DNA of 64,000 nt from Micromonospora sp. CP22 (GCF_009712475.1 NZ_VCJO01000005.1:251850-315849); one strand, 5' to 3'; counted from the first letter of the stretch, positions 50,908 through 60,275 are shown. The notes: a model not told the origin generated them from the sequence alone. Numbers and translations: made by a program.

Positions 50908-52116
50908 TCAGAGGAAGGCTCGGCCCTCGCCCCGGTAGGTCGGCACGGTGGCCACCACCTCGTCGCCCTCCACCAGGTGCAGCTCGTTCACCCGTTCACA
51001 CAGCTCGCCCGACTTCGCGTGCCGGAACCAGACGCGGTCACCGATGCGCAGGTGGGCAGCGGGCGAGCCGGTAAGCGGGGTCTGCACCTCGCCGGCACCT
51101 TCGACGTCGAGCAGGCTGAGCCCGGCGGGCAGCCACGGCCGGGGCAGTCGGCTGCGGTCGGCCGAGCCGGAGGCGATCCAGCCGCCACCGAGCACGGTGG
51201 CCAGGTCGGGTGTCGGGCGTCGGACCACCCCGCAGGCGAAGAAGGCCGCCGGGGTGGGCCGCCAGGCGCGGTACGCGTCGAACAGCGTCGGACCGTACAG
51301 GCCCGATCCCGCGGTGATCTCGGTCACCGCGGGATCGGCACCGGTCGCGGCCACGCTGCCGGTGCCGCCGCCGTTGACGAACTCCAGGTCGGCGTGCTCG
51401 CGTACGGCGGCCACCGCCGCGCTCCGGCGGGTCAGCAACTCGCGGTAGGAACCGCGCTGGGCCAGCCGGATCGCCCCGCCGAGCACCGCCCGCCCAGGCG
51501 GCGCGTCACCCAAACCGGCGATCTGCGCTTCGTACGACATCAGCCCGACCAGCCGGAAGCCCGGTCGGCGGGCGATCGTGGCGGCCAGTCGCCCGGCCTC
51601 CCGGGCGCTGTGCACGGGTGAACGGCGTACGCCGACGTGCACCCGCCCGCCGAGTAGCCGCCACGAGGCGTCCAGATCGAGGCAGATTCGCAGCTCGGAC
51701 CGGCGTCCGGAAGGCGACACCGTGTCGCAGAAGTCCAGTTGATCGGTGTCGTCGACCATCAGGGTGATCGCGGTGGCGAGCGCCGGATCGGCCCCCAGGT
51801 CGGCAAGCGCGCCTCGGTCGACCGTGGGGTAGGCCACCAGCACGTCGGTGGTGATCCCACTGCGGACCAGCCAGATCGCCTCGGGCAGGGTGAATGCCAT
51901 CACCCCGTGCCAGCCCGGCCGGGCCAGCGCGCGGGTGATCAGGTCGCGGCTGCGCACCGACTTACTGGCGACCCGCAACGGCTTGCCGCCGGCCCGGTCG
52001 ACGAGCGCGGCGGCATTGGTGTCGAAGGCGTCGAGGTCGACCACCGCGTACGGCGGATCGAGGTGCGCGGTTGCCCGGTCCAGCCGGTGGCGCAGATTCT
52101 CGCTGTGGGTGGCCAC
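50908..52116 (-). CDS. PLP-dependent amino acid aldolase/deaminase (alanine racemase fold)
   Basis: This 402-residue fold-type III PLP enzyme is related to D-threonine aldolase and D-serine dehydratase. PYAVVDLDAFDTNAAAL is followed by the PLP lysine in RVASKSVRS (Lys52). FVNGGGTGSVAATG is a phosphate-binding loop, and the C-terminal domain has DRVWFRHAKSGELCERVNE with a His/Cys pair suited to metal. The substrate is unknown. As I recall, this gene and a lactone oxidase gene neighbour each other in other actinobacteria. It starts with GTG. Confidence 0.85.
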   Translation of the reverse strand: MATHSENLRHRLDRATAHLDPPYAVVDLDAFDTNAAALVDRAGGKPLRVASKSVRSRDLITRALARPGWHGVMAFTLPEAIWLVRSGITTDVLVAYPTVDRGALADLGADPALATAITLMVDDTDQLDFCDTVSPSGRRSELRICLDLDASWRLLGGRVHVGVRRSPVHSAREAGRLAATIARRPGFRLVGLMSYEAQIAGLGDAPPGRAVLGGAIRLAQRGSYRELLTRRSAAVAAVREHADLEFVNGGGTGSVAATGADPAVTEITAGSGLYGPTLFDAYRAWRPTPAAFFACGVVRRPTPDLATVLGGGWIASGSADRSRLPRPWLPAGLSLLDVEGAGEVQTPLTGSPAAHLRIGDRVWFRHAKSGELCERVNELHLVEGDEVVATVPTYRGEGRAFL

Positions 52117-52265
52117 GTGTGCACGCTAACTGTGAAACGGTTAATGCGAAATACCCTCGCGTCTGTGTCGCCTGGGCTCGGGCTGGCCTCGGCCGCCTAG
52201 GCTCGGCGAACAGGCGGTGTAGGACGGAAGGACGTCCCTACCGGGTCTAGAGTGTTCCACCGGGG

Positions 52266-54602
52266 GTGCCCAGCGATGGGCCGGCACGTGGAGGTACGGC
52301 CATCGAAAGCGAGTTCAACGGCGAGTCGCCCGGCGTGTCGCCGTCCGCCCACCAGCCTGCCGGCACAGCTGCGGCCGGACAGCCCGCCGCCGGACGCGAC
52401 GCGACCGGCCAGCCCGAGGGCGCCCGCAAGCAGCCCGGCACGCAGGGTCCACCAGGTGGCTCCGGCGGGCAACCCGACCTAAGCGGATACGGTGCGATCC
52501 GCTCGGTCCTGCGTATCCGCCCGTTCCGCCGGCTCTGGATCGTGCTCGGCGCGGCCTCCTTCGGCGACTGGCTCGGCCTGCTCGCCACCAGCGTCTTCGC
52601 CGCCGCCCAGGTGGAGGGGAGCACCGCCAAGGGCGCGGCCTTCGGTGGCGTGATCGCCATCCGACTGCTCCCGGCCCTGCTGCTCGGCCCGGTCGCCGGA
52701 GTCCTCGCCGACCGGTTCGACCGGCGCTGGACGATGGTCATCTGCGATGTGCTGCGGTTCGTGCTGTTCGCCTCGATCCCGCTGTACGCGTTGACCGGGG
52801 CCAGCGGCGCGCGGGTGGTCAGCTGGGCGGCCATCGCCACCTTCCTGATCGAGACGGTCACCCTGCTCTGGATCCCGGCCAAGGAAGCGGCCGTACCGAA
52901 CCTCATCCCACGGGCGCGCCTGGAGACGGCCAACCAGCTCACCCTGATCACCACGTACGGCCTGACCCCGGTCTTCGCCGCGATCGTGCTCTCCTCGCTC
53001 GACGGCATCATCCGGGGCGCCACCGGCGGCGAGATGCCGGACTGGGCCCAGCCGGCCCAACTCGCGCTCTGGTTCAACGCCTTCTCCCGGCTCGCCACCG
53101 CCGTCGTGGTGGCCTTCGGCATCAAGGAGATCAGCCAGGGGCAGACCGACGAACGGGAACGCACCGAGCAGAGCATGATGCGCCAGTTCACCGAGGGCTG
53201 GCGGTTCATCGGACAGACTCCGCTGGTGCGCGGACTGGTCCTCGGCATCCTCGGCGCCTTCGCCGGAGGCGGCATCGTCATCGGCACCGCCCGGTTCTTC
53301 GCCGACTCGCTCGGCGCCGGTGACGCCGCCTTCTACCTGCTGTTCGGCGCGATCTTCATCGGTCTGGCGATCGGCATCGGGCTCGGCCCGATGATCGTGC
53401 GGGACATGTCCCGACGTCGTTGGTTCGGCATGAGCATCGTGCTGGCCAGCGCCTCGGTGATGACGCTGGCCTTCGCCATCCACCTGTCCATGGCGCTGGT
53501 CGGTGCGGTCTTCGTCGGCGCGGGGGCCGGGATGGCCTTCCTCTCCGGCACCACCCTGCTCGGCGGCGAGGTCGCCGACGAGGTACGCGGCCGGGTCTTC
53601 GCCGTGGTGCAGATCGGCACCCGGCTCGTGCTGATCCTGGCGATCGCGCTCGGCAGCCTGCTGGCCGGTGTCGGTGGCTCCCGCACGCTCAACATCGCCG
53701 ACCTGGGCATCTCCATCTCCTCCACGCGTCTGCTGCTGCTCGCCGCCGGTGCGGCCGGGATCTTCGCCGGGATCAGCGCCTTCGGGCAGATGGACGACAA
53801 GAAGGGCGTCCCGGTCCTGGCCGACCTGTGGGGGTCGATCCGGGGCCGTCCGCTGATGCCGGCCGAGCCGTTCGTCTCGGCCGGACTCTTCGTGGTCTTC
53901 GAGGGTGGCGAGGGTGCCGGCAAGTCGACCCAGCTCCGCGAACTGGCCGAGCGGCTGAAGAGCCAGGGGCGCGACGTGGTGGTCACCCGGGAGCCGGGCG
54001 CCACCGGCGTCGGTGCCCGGATCCGGTCGCTGGTGCTGGACACCACGCCGGACGAGGCACCGTCCCCGCGCGCCGAGGCGCTGCTCTACGCCGCCGACCG
54101 GGCGCATCACGTGGCCACCGTGGTCAGGCCCGCCCTGACCCGGGGCGCGGTGGTGGTCAGCGACCGGTACGTCGACTCGTCCCTGGCGTACCAGGGTGCC
54201 GGTCGGACACTTCCGGTCGACGAGGTGTCCTGGCTCTCGTCCTGGGCCACCGGCGGGCTCAAGCCCGACCTGGTGGTGCTGCTGGACGTCGATCCGCGTA
54301 CCGGGCTGTCCCGGGTCGCCGCCCGCGCGGCGAGCGCCGACCGTCTGGAGGGCGAGTCGGTCGCCTTCCACGAGCGGGTCCGCTACGCCTTCCTCGACCT
54401 CGCCGCCGCCGATCCGAAGCGTTACCTGGTGCTGGACGCCGCCCGCCCGGTCGAGGAGATCGCCGAGCGGGTCGCCCGCCGGGTCGACGAGCTGCTCGGC
54501 AGCCCCGACGGGATCGACCACCCGGGTCCGGCACAGGGGCCGGACACCTCGGTGCAGCCTGAGTTATCCCCGTCGGAGCTGGTGACGACGGAGCGGACCT
54601 GA
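52266..54602 (+). CDS. tmk: Fusion of MFS-type membrane domain and thymidylate kinase
   Basis: About 778 residues. A Gly/Pro-rich start (to ~residue 75) precedes an MFS domain of about 12 helices (residues ~80-520), and a complete dTMP kinase follows (~540-745). The kinase P-loop is EGGEGAGKST (about 545), with DRYVDSSLAYQG and a LID-like RAASADRLE. It phosphorylates dTMP for DNA synthesis; the membrane part resembles drug exporters. The fusion is known in related actinobacteria. GTG at 52266 is the reported start, but GGAGG lies 7 bases before an in-frame ATC at 52302, an alternative. The stop overlaps holB. Confidence 0.9.
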   Translation: MPSDGPARGGTAIESEFNGESPGVSPSAHQPAGTAAAGQPAAGRDATGQPEGARKQPGTQGPPGGSGGQPDLSGYGAIRSVLRIRPFRRLWIVLGAASFGDWLGLLATSVFAAAQVEGSTAKGAAFGGVIAIRLLPALLLGPVAGVLADRFDRRWTMVICDVLRFVLFASIPLYALTGASGARVVSWAAIATFLIETVTLLWIPAKEAAVPNLIPRARLETANQLTLITTYGLTPVFAAIVLSSLDGIIRGATGGEMPDWAQPAQLALWFNAFSRLATAVVVAFGIKEISQGQTDERERTEQSMMRQFTEGWRFIGQTPLVRGLVLGILGAFAGGGIVIGTARFFADSLGAGDAAFYLLFGAIFIGLAIGIGLGPMIVRDMSRRRWFGMSIVLASASVMTLAFAIHLSMALVGAVFVGAGAGMAFLSGTTLLGGEVADEVRGRVFAVVQIGTRLVLILAIALGSLLAGVGGSRTLNIADLGISISSTRLLLLAAGAAGIFAGISAFGQMDDKKGVPVLADLWGSIRGRPLMPAEPFVSAGLFVVFEGGEGAGKSTQLRELAERLKSQGRDVVVTREPGATGVGARIRSLVLDTTPDEAPSPRAEALLYAADRAHHVATVVRPALTRGAVVVSDRYVDSSLAYQGAGRTLPVDEVSWLSSWATGGLKPDLVVLLDVDPRTGLSRVAARAASADRLEGESVAFHERVRYAFLDLAAADPKRYLVLDAARPVEEIAERVARRVDELLGSPDGIDHPGPAQGPDTSVQPELSPSELVTTERT

Positions 54603-55816
54603 TGCCGGACGCCTTTGCCGACCTGGTCGGGCAGGACGAGGCGGTGGAGACGTTGCGCCGGGCCGCCGCCGCTGCGGCGGCCATGCTGCGTACCGCCGGT
54701 GAGGCCGAGGTGCCCGCAGGTGTCGACCCGGGCGGGGGGATGACCCACGCCTGGATCTTCACCGGCCCGCCCGGCTCGGGCCGATCGGTCGCGGCACGGG
54801 CCTTCGCCGCCGCCCTCCAGTGCGTACACGGCACCGGGTGCGGCGAGTGTCCCGGCTGCCACACCACCCTCGCCGGAACCCATGCCGATGTCCGTTTGGT
54901 GGTGCCCGAGGGGCTCTCCATCGGGGTGAACGAGATGCGGGCGCTGGTGCTTCGCGCGGCCAGTACCCCGTCCGGCGGGCGCTGGCAGGTCGTCATCGTC
55001 ACCGACGCCGACCGGTTGACCGAGGCGGCCAGCAACGCGCTGCTCAAAGCGGTGGAGGAGCCGCCGCCGCGGACCGTCTTCCTGCTCTGCGCGCCGTCCA
55101 CCCACCCGGACGACATCTCGGTCACCATCCGGTCGCGGTGTCGGGTGGTGCCGCTGCGTCAGCCGGCCGCCGAGGCGGTGGCCGAGGTGCTCGTCCGTCG
55201 GGACGGGATCGCCCCCGACGTGGCCCGCTGGACGGCCGCCGCCACGCAGGGCCATGTGGGGCGGGCCCGACGGTTGGCCCGCGACCCGCAGGCGCGGGCC
55301 CGCCGGGAGGCGGTGCTCGCGGTGCCGCGTCGGCTCACCGGGGTGGGTGCCGCCTTCGACGCGGCGTCCGCGCTGATCGAGGCCGCCGAGGCGGAGGCCG
55401 AGGCGTCGGTCGCGGAGGTTGACGCCGCGGAGCGCGCCGCGCTGGAGACGGCGCTCGGTGCCGGTGGGACCGGCCGGGGCGCGGCCGGTGCCGCCCGGGG
55501 GGTCGCCGGGCAGCTGAAGGACCTGGAACGACGCCAGAAGTCGCGGGCGACCCGGGCGCAGCGGGACGCGCTGGATCGGGCACTGGTGGACCTCGCCGCC
55601 TTCTACCGGGACGCGTTGGCCATCGCGCTGGGTGCGCCGGTGTCGCCGGTGCACGCCGATACCGCCGAGGTGGCCGAGGCCGGTGCCCGTAGCTGGCAGG
55701 CGGAGGGGGCGCTGCGCCGACTGGAGGCGGTGCTGGCCTGTCGCGCCGCGATCGAGTCCAACGTCAAGCCCCGGATAGCCGTCGAGGCGATGATGCTCGC
55801 CCTCTGGAAGGGCTGA
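54602..55816 (+). CDS. holB: DNA polymerase III subunit delta-prime
   Basis: This 404-residue clamp-loader subunit has an AAA+ domain with a zinc cluster (CGECPGC plus an upstream Cys), VIVTDADRLTEAASNALLKAVEEPP, and the SRC arginine-finger motif IRSRCR. Walker A is GPPGSGRS (about residues 56-63), with Arg for Lys; delta-prime subunits do not hydrolyse ATP, so this is acceptable. ATG overlaps the tmk stop, the classical tmk-holB coupling. It is longer than Escherichia coli HolB because of an Ala/Gly-rich segment near residue 285. Confidence 0.93.
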   Translation: MPDAFADLVGQDEAVETLRRAAAAAAAMLRTAGEAEVPAGVDPGGGMTHAWIFTGPPGSGRSVAARAFAAALQCVHGTGCGECPGCHTTLAGTHADVRLVVPEGLSIGVNEMRALVLRAASTPSGGRWQVVIVTDADRLTEAASNALLKAVEEPPPRTVFLLCAPSTHPDDISVTIRSRCRVVPLRQPAAEAVAEVLVRRDGIAPDVARWTAAATQGHVGRARRLARDPQARARREAVLAVPRRLTGVGAAFDAASALIEAAEAEAEASVAEVDAAERAALETALGAGGTGRGAAGAARGVAGQLKDLERRQKSRATRAQRDALDRALVDLAAFYRDALAIALGAPVSPVHADTAEVAEAGARSWQAEGALRRLEAVLACRAAIESNVKPRIAVEAMMLALWKG

Positions 55817-55969
55817 CCCGCCACCAACCGGCAGCACCGGCGCTCCCGGCGACCGTAGCCGGACCGTTGCCCAGAGCCATCGACAGGCGCAATTCGCGTG
55901 CGGTACGGTCCGGTGTGCCGCGGTGACCGTGGCGGCACGCACAGTGATGAATCCGGGAGGAGTCCGGCG

Positions 55970-56299
55970 ATGCCGCGGGGTGAGATCGACGAGGCGTGGA
56001 TTGAGGAGGCGGTCCGGCGCTACCGCCGTATCGAGTCTCTCCAGGCCGAGTTCGACCAGGCCGTGGCGACGGTCGAGGTCACCGTCCGGTCACCGGACGG
56101 TCTGGTCGAGGTGGTGGTCACCGCAGGTGGCCGGATCACCGACGTGCGGTTCCTCGGCCCGCTGCACACCCGGGCCCCGCGAGACGTGGCCGCATCCGTC
56201 CGGGCCGCGGTGGCCGCCGCCGCCGACGCCGCGGAGTGGGCGAAGGAGAAGCTGCACAACGAGACATTCACCGCGTACCGACCGCTGACGGGGGCCTGA
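55970..56299 (+). CDS. YbaB/EbfC-family protein
   Basis: This 109-residue protein has a helix-sheet-helix layout: VRRYRRIESLQAEFDQAVATVEV, then VEVVVTAGGRITDVRFLGP, then VRAAVAAAADAAEWAKEKL. This is the YbaB DNA-binding fold. Actinobacterial members of this branch often sit beside type VII-like genes rather than dnaX-recR, as here. ATG at 55970 has GGGAGGAG 7 bases upstream. The next gene starts 2 bases after its stop. Confidence 0.85.
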   Translation: MPRGEIDEAWIEEAVRRYRRIESLQAEFDQAVATVEVTVRSPDGLVEVVVTAGGRITDVRFLGPLHTRAPRDVAASVRAAVAAAADAAEWAKEKLHNETFTAYRPLTGA

Positions 56300-56300
56300 G

Positions 56301-56606
56301 ATGGACAGCCTTCGCGCCCTGGCCAGCCGCCTCGACGAGGCGAGCGCCACGCTGACCGCGCTCTCCCGATCGGTCACCGCCAGCGACCCGGCGCAGGTGG
56401 CGTTCGGCGCCGACGCACCGGGCCGTCCGGGCGAGGTGGGTCGGGCACTGCACCGGCAGTGGGTGGCCGCGACCGGTGACCGGGCCCGGGAGGCGCACAC
56501 CGCCGCCGTCCAGGTGGCGTCGGTGGCCGCCGCGCTGCGCCAAGCGGCGGACCGCTACGCCGACACCGACTCCGCCGTGTCCCGCCGGCTCGTCGGTGAG
56601 GCGTGA
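56301..56606 (+). CDS. EspC-like type VII secretion target candidate
   Basis: This 101-residue helical protein resembles the ESX secretion-associated EspC/DUF2580 group. It starts LRALASRLDEASATLTALSR and ends with RYADTDSAVSRRL, which fits the YxxxD export motif. There is no signal peptide. It overlaps the following gene by 4 bases and follows the YbaB gene by 1 base, so the three form one operon. Confidence 0.72.
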   Translation: MDSLRALASRLDEASATLTALSRSVTASDPAQVAFGADAPGRPGEVGRALHRQWVAATGDRAREAHTAAVQVASVAAALRQAADRYADTDSAVSRRLVGEA

Positions 56607-57304
56607 TGGATCCTCTCGACCGGCTCGCCGAGCCCGGCCTCGACCTGCTCGGGCGGGTCGACACGCTGCTCGCGGCAGGTGCTCCGGAGGGGCACCGGGT
56701 GTGGCCCCTGCTGCGCCGGATGCAGGTGCTGCCCGGTGACGCGCTGCGCGGCTTCCTCGACCTACGGCCGGGGCCGTTGGCCACCGCCGGGCACGCGGTG
56801 CGCCGGCACGTGCACGGCTACGACCACGCCTGCGCCGCGTTGACCGATCCGGTGCTCTGGTCCGGTTCGGCCGCCATGGCGTACGGCCAGTCCCGGGCGG
56901 CGCTCTCCCGCCACCTGGACGAAGGCCCCGAGAGCCTGGTCGGGCGGTTGGAGGCCACCGCCGGCTACGCCGACGCGCTCGCCGACTGGGTGGAGGGCAG
57001 CCGGCTCGCCGTCGCGCGGGCACTGGCCGAGGTGATCGGGTCGGCCGAGGCGGTCACCGTCCTTGCCGCCACCTCGGTACGCCAGCCGCCGGACGCCGGG
57101 CCGTCCAGGGCGGGCGCGAACGCCGCCGCCGAGATCGGCGCCCGGGTGCTGGCGGTGCTCTGCGTCGCGTACGACGGAGCGGAGACCCTGTTGCGGCAGT
57201 GGTCACCGAGTCTGGCCGAGTCCCCGTGGCGACCGGGTGGTGGACGCTTCCGCCCGGACACCGGTGGCCCGGCGGGTGGCCGGACGACCCGCGTCGGTTG
57301 GTGA
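56603..57304 (+). CDS. WXG-motif protein, possible type VII substrate, function unknown
   Basis: This 233-residue helical protein contains VLWSGSAAMAYGQ (about residues 85-97), which is like the WxG turn of WXG100 proteins. Helices lie on both sides, and a basic Gly-rich tail follows. It has no signal peptide or membrane helix. Start is GTG 56603 or ATG 56606 in a GTGATG overlap. Its operon with an EspC-like gene supports a link to type VII secretion; this is inference. Confidence 0.68.
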   Translation: MMDPLDRLAEPGLDLLGRVDTLLAAGAPEGHRVWPLLRRMQVLPGDALRGFLDLRPGPLATAGHAVRRHVHGYDHACAALTDPVLWSGSAAMAYGQSRAALSRHLDEGPESLVGRLEATAGYADALADWVEGSRLAVARALAEVIGSAEAVTVLAATSVRQPPDAGPSRAGANAAAEIGARVLAVLCVAYDGAETLLRQWSPSLAESPWRPGGGRFRPDTGGPAGGRTTRVGW

Positions 57305-57369
57305 GGTCCGCCCACAGGCGCGGGCGGAGTACGGGCGGCGATCCGGCACGCGCGACGTAGGGTGAGGGA

Positions 57370-58218
57370 ATGGGCATGCTCTGCGCGGTCAGCTTCCAGC
57401 GGTACGGGCGCCTCTACTATCTCGACCCCGGCGACCTCCGGCCGCAGGTGGGCGACAAGGTGCTGGTGCCCACCGACGACGGCCCCGAGGTGGCGGAGTG
57501 CGTGTGGGCGGCGCAGTGGGTCACCGAGGAGACCGATGGCTTTCCCCGGCTGGCCGGGCTGGCGCAGGAGGAGGACCTGCGCCGCGACGAGGCGCTGCGG
57601 CGACGCAAGGCCGAGGCGAAGGTCGCGGCCAAACGACTGATCCGCGAGCACGGCCTGCCGATGAAGGTGGTGGCGGTCGACCACGTGCTCGGCAACGGTG
57701 AGGGTGGTGGTGAGCGCAGCACCATCTACTTCACCGCCCCGCACCGGGTGGACTTCCGTTCCCTGGTCCGTGACCTGGGCGCGACCCTGCACTGCCGGGT
57801 CGAGTTGCGGCAGCTGTCGGCCCGCGACTCCGCGCGGGTGCAGGGCGGCATCGGCTCCTGCGGGCGCGATCTGTGCTGCGCCACCTTCCTGACCGACTTC
57901 GAGCCGGTCACCATCCGGATGGCCAAGGACCAGGATCTACCGCTCAACCCGCTGCGGATCTCCGGCGCGTGCGGTCGGCTGATGTGCTGCCTGAAGTACG
58001 AACATCCGCTGTACGCCAAGTTCACCGAGTCCGCCCCGGCGATCGGCACCCGCGTCACCACCCCCGAGGGGGAGGGCCGCGTGGTCGGCCACAGCGTCCC
58101 GAGAGACGCGGTGACAGTCCGCCTGGACGCCGACGGCTCCCGCTGCTCCTGTTCCCGTGCCTCCGTCTGCGCCCCCCGCCAGGCGCACGACCAGCACTAC
58201 ACCCCCAAATCGAGCTGA
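57370..58218 (+). CDS. PSP1-domain protein, RicT/YaaT-like
   Basis: This 282-residue protein has a PSP1 C-terminal domain with two paired-cysteine motifs, GSCGRDLCC (about residue 163) and GACGRLMCCLKYEHPLY (about residue 200). Bacillus RicT (YaaT) uses such cysteines for Fe-S clusters in a complex that affects RNA processing. In Bacillus, yaaT follows holB; here the same order is kept with a three-gene insert. The last ~30 residues (RCSCSRASVCAPR) add two cysteines. Confidence 0.88.
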   Translation: MGMLCAVSFQRYGRLYYLDPGDLRPQVGDKVLVPTDDGPEVAECVWAAQWVTEETDGFPRLAGLAQEEDLRRDEALRRRKAEAKVAAKRLIREHGLPMKVVAVDHVLGNGEGGGERSTIYFTAPHRVDFRSLVRDLGATLHCRVELRQLSARDSARVQGGIGSCGRDLCCATFLTDFEPVTIRMAKDQDLPLNPLRISGACGRLMCCLKYEHPLYAKFTESAPAIGTRVTTPEGEGRVVGHSVPRDAVTVRLDADGSRCSCSRASVCAPRQAHDQHYTPKSS

Positions 58219-58269
58219 TCAAAAAGTCTGTGCCCTCGAACTGTTCGAGGGCACAGACTTCTTGATCAC
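58217..58269. terminator. Near-perfect 26-bp palindrome between convergent genes
   Basis: TGATCAAAAAGTCTGTGCCC... pairs with its complement around a single T with one mismatch. The right arm ends ACTTCTTGATCA, the same outer end as the inverted repeat at 4520-4579. It follows the PSP1 stop and precedes the end of the minus-strand phosphoesterase. Confidence 0.8.
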
Positions 58270-58279
58270 GGCGGCGTGG

Positions 58280-60067
58280 TCAGGTGACGGTGATGGGAGG
58301 TTCGGCCAGGCGGGGGACCAGCGGGGTGGCGGGGACCAGCCAGGAGGACTCGGGCGACTGGTCGGAATTGACCCGCCAGTCGCGGGAGACCCGGTCGACG
58401 ACGACCGGATAGAGGGTCAGTGTCCCGTCGGGATCGATACGCATCCGGACGAACCCCTTGGCGTCCTCGATGCCCTGCCCGGCGAACAGCTCGTTGACGT
58501 TGACCCCGAAAGCGCTCGCGACCAGCAGGTACCCGGCCACCAACTGGCTGGCCACCAGCCCGATCACCGGCAGGTAGAGCACTGCCGCCGCCACCGCCGG
58601 CAGCGGCCAGGACCAGCCGTGGAACGGCAGAGTGAGCCAAACCCAGGTGCCGAGAGCGGCCAGCCCGACGTGCGCCAACCCGTGCCCGATGCCGAGGATC
58701 CAGTGCCGGGCCTGCCGCTTGCCGCCGGAACTGGGCGGCTTCGCGAACATCGCCGCCGCGAGCACCGTCACCAGCACCATCGCCACCAACGGCACGCTGA
58801 ACAGCCGCTGCTCGGAGGCTTCCGACCGGAAGTCGGTCACCCCGGCCATGGAGAGCATCAACAGGGTTTGCAGGACGCCCAGCAACGCGGAGAAACCCGG
58901 GTTGCGGCGCGGCAACCAGGCGAAGACCCCCCAGCCATACCGGCGGGAGCGGGCGGCGTCGGGGTAGCGTCCGGCCAACTCGTACTCCCGGGACGGGCTG
59001 GACCGCCGCGCCAGGGTGTCGCGCGGCGGCACCTCGATGCGCTCGGGCAACTTGTGCGTCGGGTACAGGTAGGCGCCGCCGCACCCGCTGGTCACCAGTT
59101 GCCGCCCGTCCGGTCCGGTGTACCGCGCATAGTGGTGCAGATCGCCGGAGATCAGCAGCCGGACCTGGGCGCCGGTGGGCGCGACGATGGTCCGCACGAA
59201 GTAGTCGATCGAGTCGTACGCGTTGGGCTGGTCGACGGCCTTCACCCAGGCCGGAGCCGGCACCGCCAGGATCACCCGGCTCTGCGGTCCGAGCCGCTTC
59301 GCCACCGCGTCGAAGTAGGTCAGCTGCGGGTCGTCGACGTACGAGCCGGACTGGTCGTCGAGCCCGAGCAACCACCAGTCGGCCGGCAGCTCGGCGGCGA
59401 AGTACGACCGGGACTGGCCGGTACGCCAGCCGCCGAAGTGCCGGTCCCGGGTACGCACGAACAGGCGCAGGAACGCGGTCAGCCCGTCGTACCAGTCGTG
59501 GTTGCCGGGCACCGCGAAGATCGTCGGCTGCTCGGGTGGGGTGGCCGGCAGCGCCGCCTGGTACGGCCCTTTGCACCGGTCCTCGTACGCCGCGTACTCC
59601 GCCGACGGGTACACCTGGTCGCCGCCCATCACCAGGGTCTGCGCCCGGGGCAGCCGGTGCCCGTCGACCGTGATCTCCCGCTGGGCGAGCAGGTACGCGA
59701 CGGAATAGGTGGCGTTGAAACCGTCACCGAGGTCGGCCACGTAGTCGAGCCAGAGCCCGCCGTCCGGCCCCACCTGCCGGGAGATCTCCGCGTCCAGCGC
59801 CTTCTGCAACTCCCGCTTGTCCAGGTACGCCCCGAACAACATCGCCAGCAGCGTACGCAGGCCGGTGCTGATCAGCAGGAACGGCGCGAGCCACGGCACC
59901 GGCTTGCGGGGCGTGAAGCCCAACTCCAGCGGATCGGTACTGCGGGGCCGCCGGGCCGCCCGACCTCCGGCGGCCTCCTCGGCGTACGGGCCCAGCGGTT
60001 GCGCCCGGCCACGCGCCGGTGACCCGACATCGACCGGTTCGTCGCGAGAGGTGTGATCGTCGGTCAT
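58280..60067 (-). CDS. Membrane-bound metallophosphoesterase
   Basis: About 595 residues. After ~55 polar residues comes one hydrophobic segment, then a calcineurin-like phosphoesterase domain with DLGDGFNAT, GGDQVYPS, VPGNHDWYDG (about residue 188) and ISGDLHHYARY, the metal ligands of the family. The C-terminal third has several membrane helices, then a cytosolic end. ATG at 60067 is chosen (MTDDHTS). The substrate is unknown. It converges with the PSP1 gene. Confidence 0.88.
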   Translation of the reverse strand: MTDDHTSRDEPVDVGSPARGRAQPLGPYAEEAAGGRAARRPRSTDPLELGFTPRKPVPWLAPFLLISTGLRTLLAMLFGAYLDKRELQKALDAEISRQVGPDGGLWLDYVADLGDGFNATYSVAYLLAQREITVDGHRLPRAQTLVMGGDQVYPSAEYAAYEDRCKGPYQAALPATPPEQPTIFAVPGNHDWYDGLTAFLRLFVRTRDRHFGGWRTGQSRSYFAAELPADWWLLGLDDQSGSYVDDPQLTYFDAVAKRLGPQSRVILAVPAPAWVKAVDQPNAYDSIDYFVRTIVAPTGAQVRLLISGDLHHYARYTGPDGRQLVTSGCGGAYLYPTHKLPERIEVPPRDTLARRSSPSREYELAGRYPDAARSRRYGWGVFAWLPRRNPGFSALLGVLQTLLMLSMAGVTDFRSEASEQRLFSVPLVAMVLVTVLAAAMFAKPPSSGGKRQARHWILGIGHGLAHVGLAALGTWVWLTLPFHGWSWPLPAVAAAVLYLPVIGLVASQLVAGYLLVASAFGVNVNELFAGQGIEDAKGFVRMRIDPDGTLTLYPVVVDRVSRDWRVNSDQSPESSWLVPATPLVPRLAEPPITVT

Positions 60068-60195
60068 TCGCCGCAGCGTAGTGCTGCCCGCATGAGCCGA
60101 CGACCCCGGAAACGACCCGAGCGTCCCGGTCCGTTCGTGTCGGGGCAATCCCGCTCGGCCACGCAGCGGCGCGTGTCGTACACTTGACCACCGTT

Positions 60196-60269
60196 GCCGC
60201 CTTAGCTCAGTCGGCTAGAGCGACGCACTCGTAATGCGTAGGTCGACGGTTCGATTCCGTCAGGCGGCT
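60196..60269 (+). tRNA. tRNA-Thr (anticodon CGT)
   Basis: A 74-nt cloverleaf: 7-bp acceptor GCCGCCT with AGGCGGC, D stem GCTC/GAGC, anticodon stem ACGCA/TGCGT with loop CTCGTAA (anticodon CGT, reads ACG), T stem GACGG/CCGTC with loop TTCGATT, discriminator T. CCA is not encoded. A hairpin terminator follows. Confidence 0.96.
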
Positions 60270-60275
60270 CGGCAC

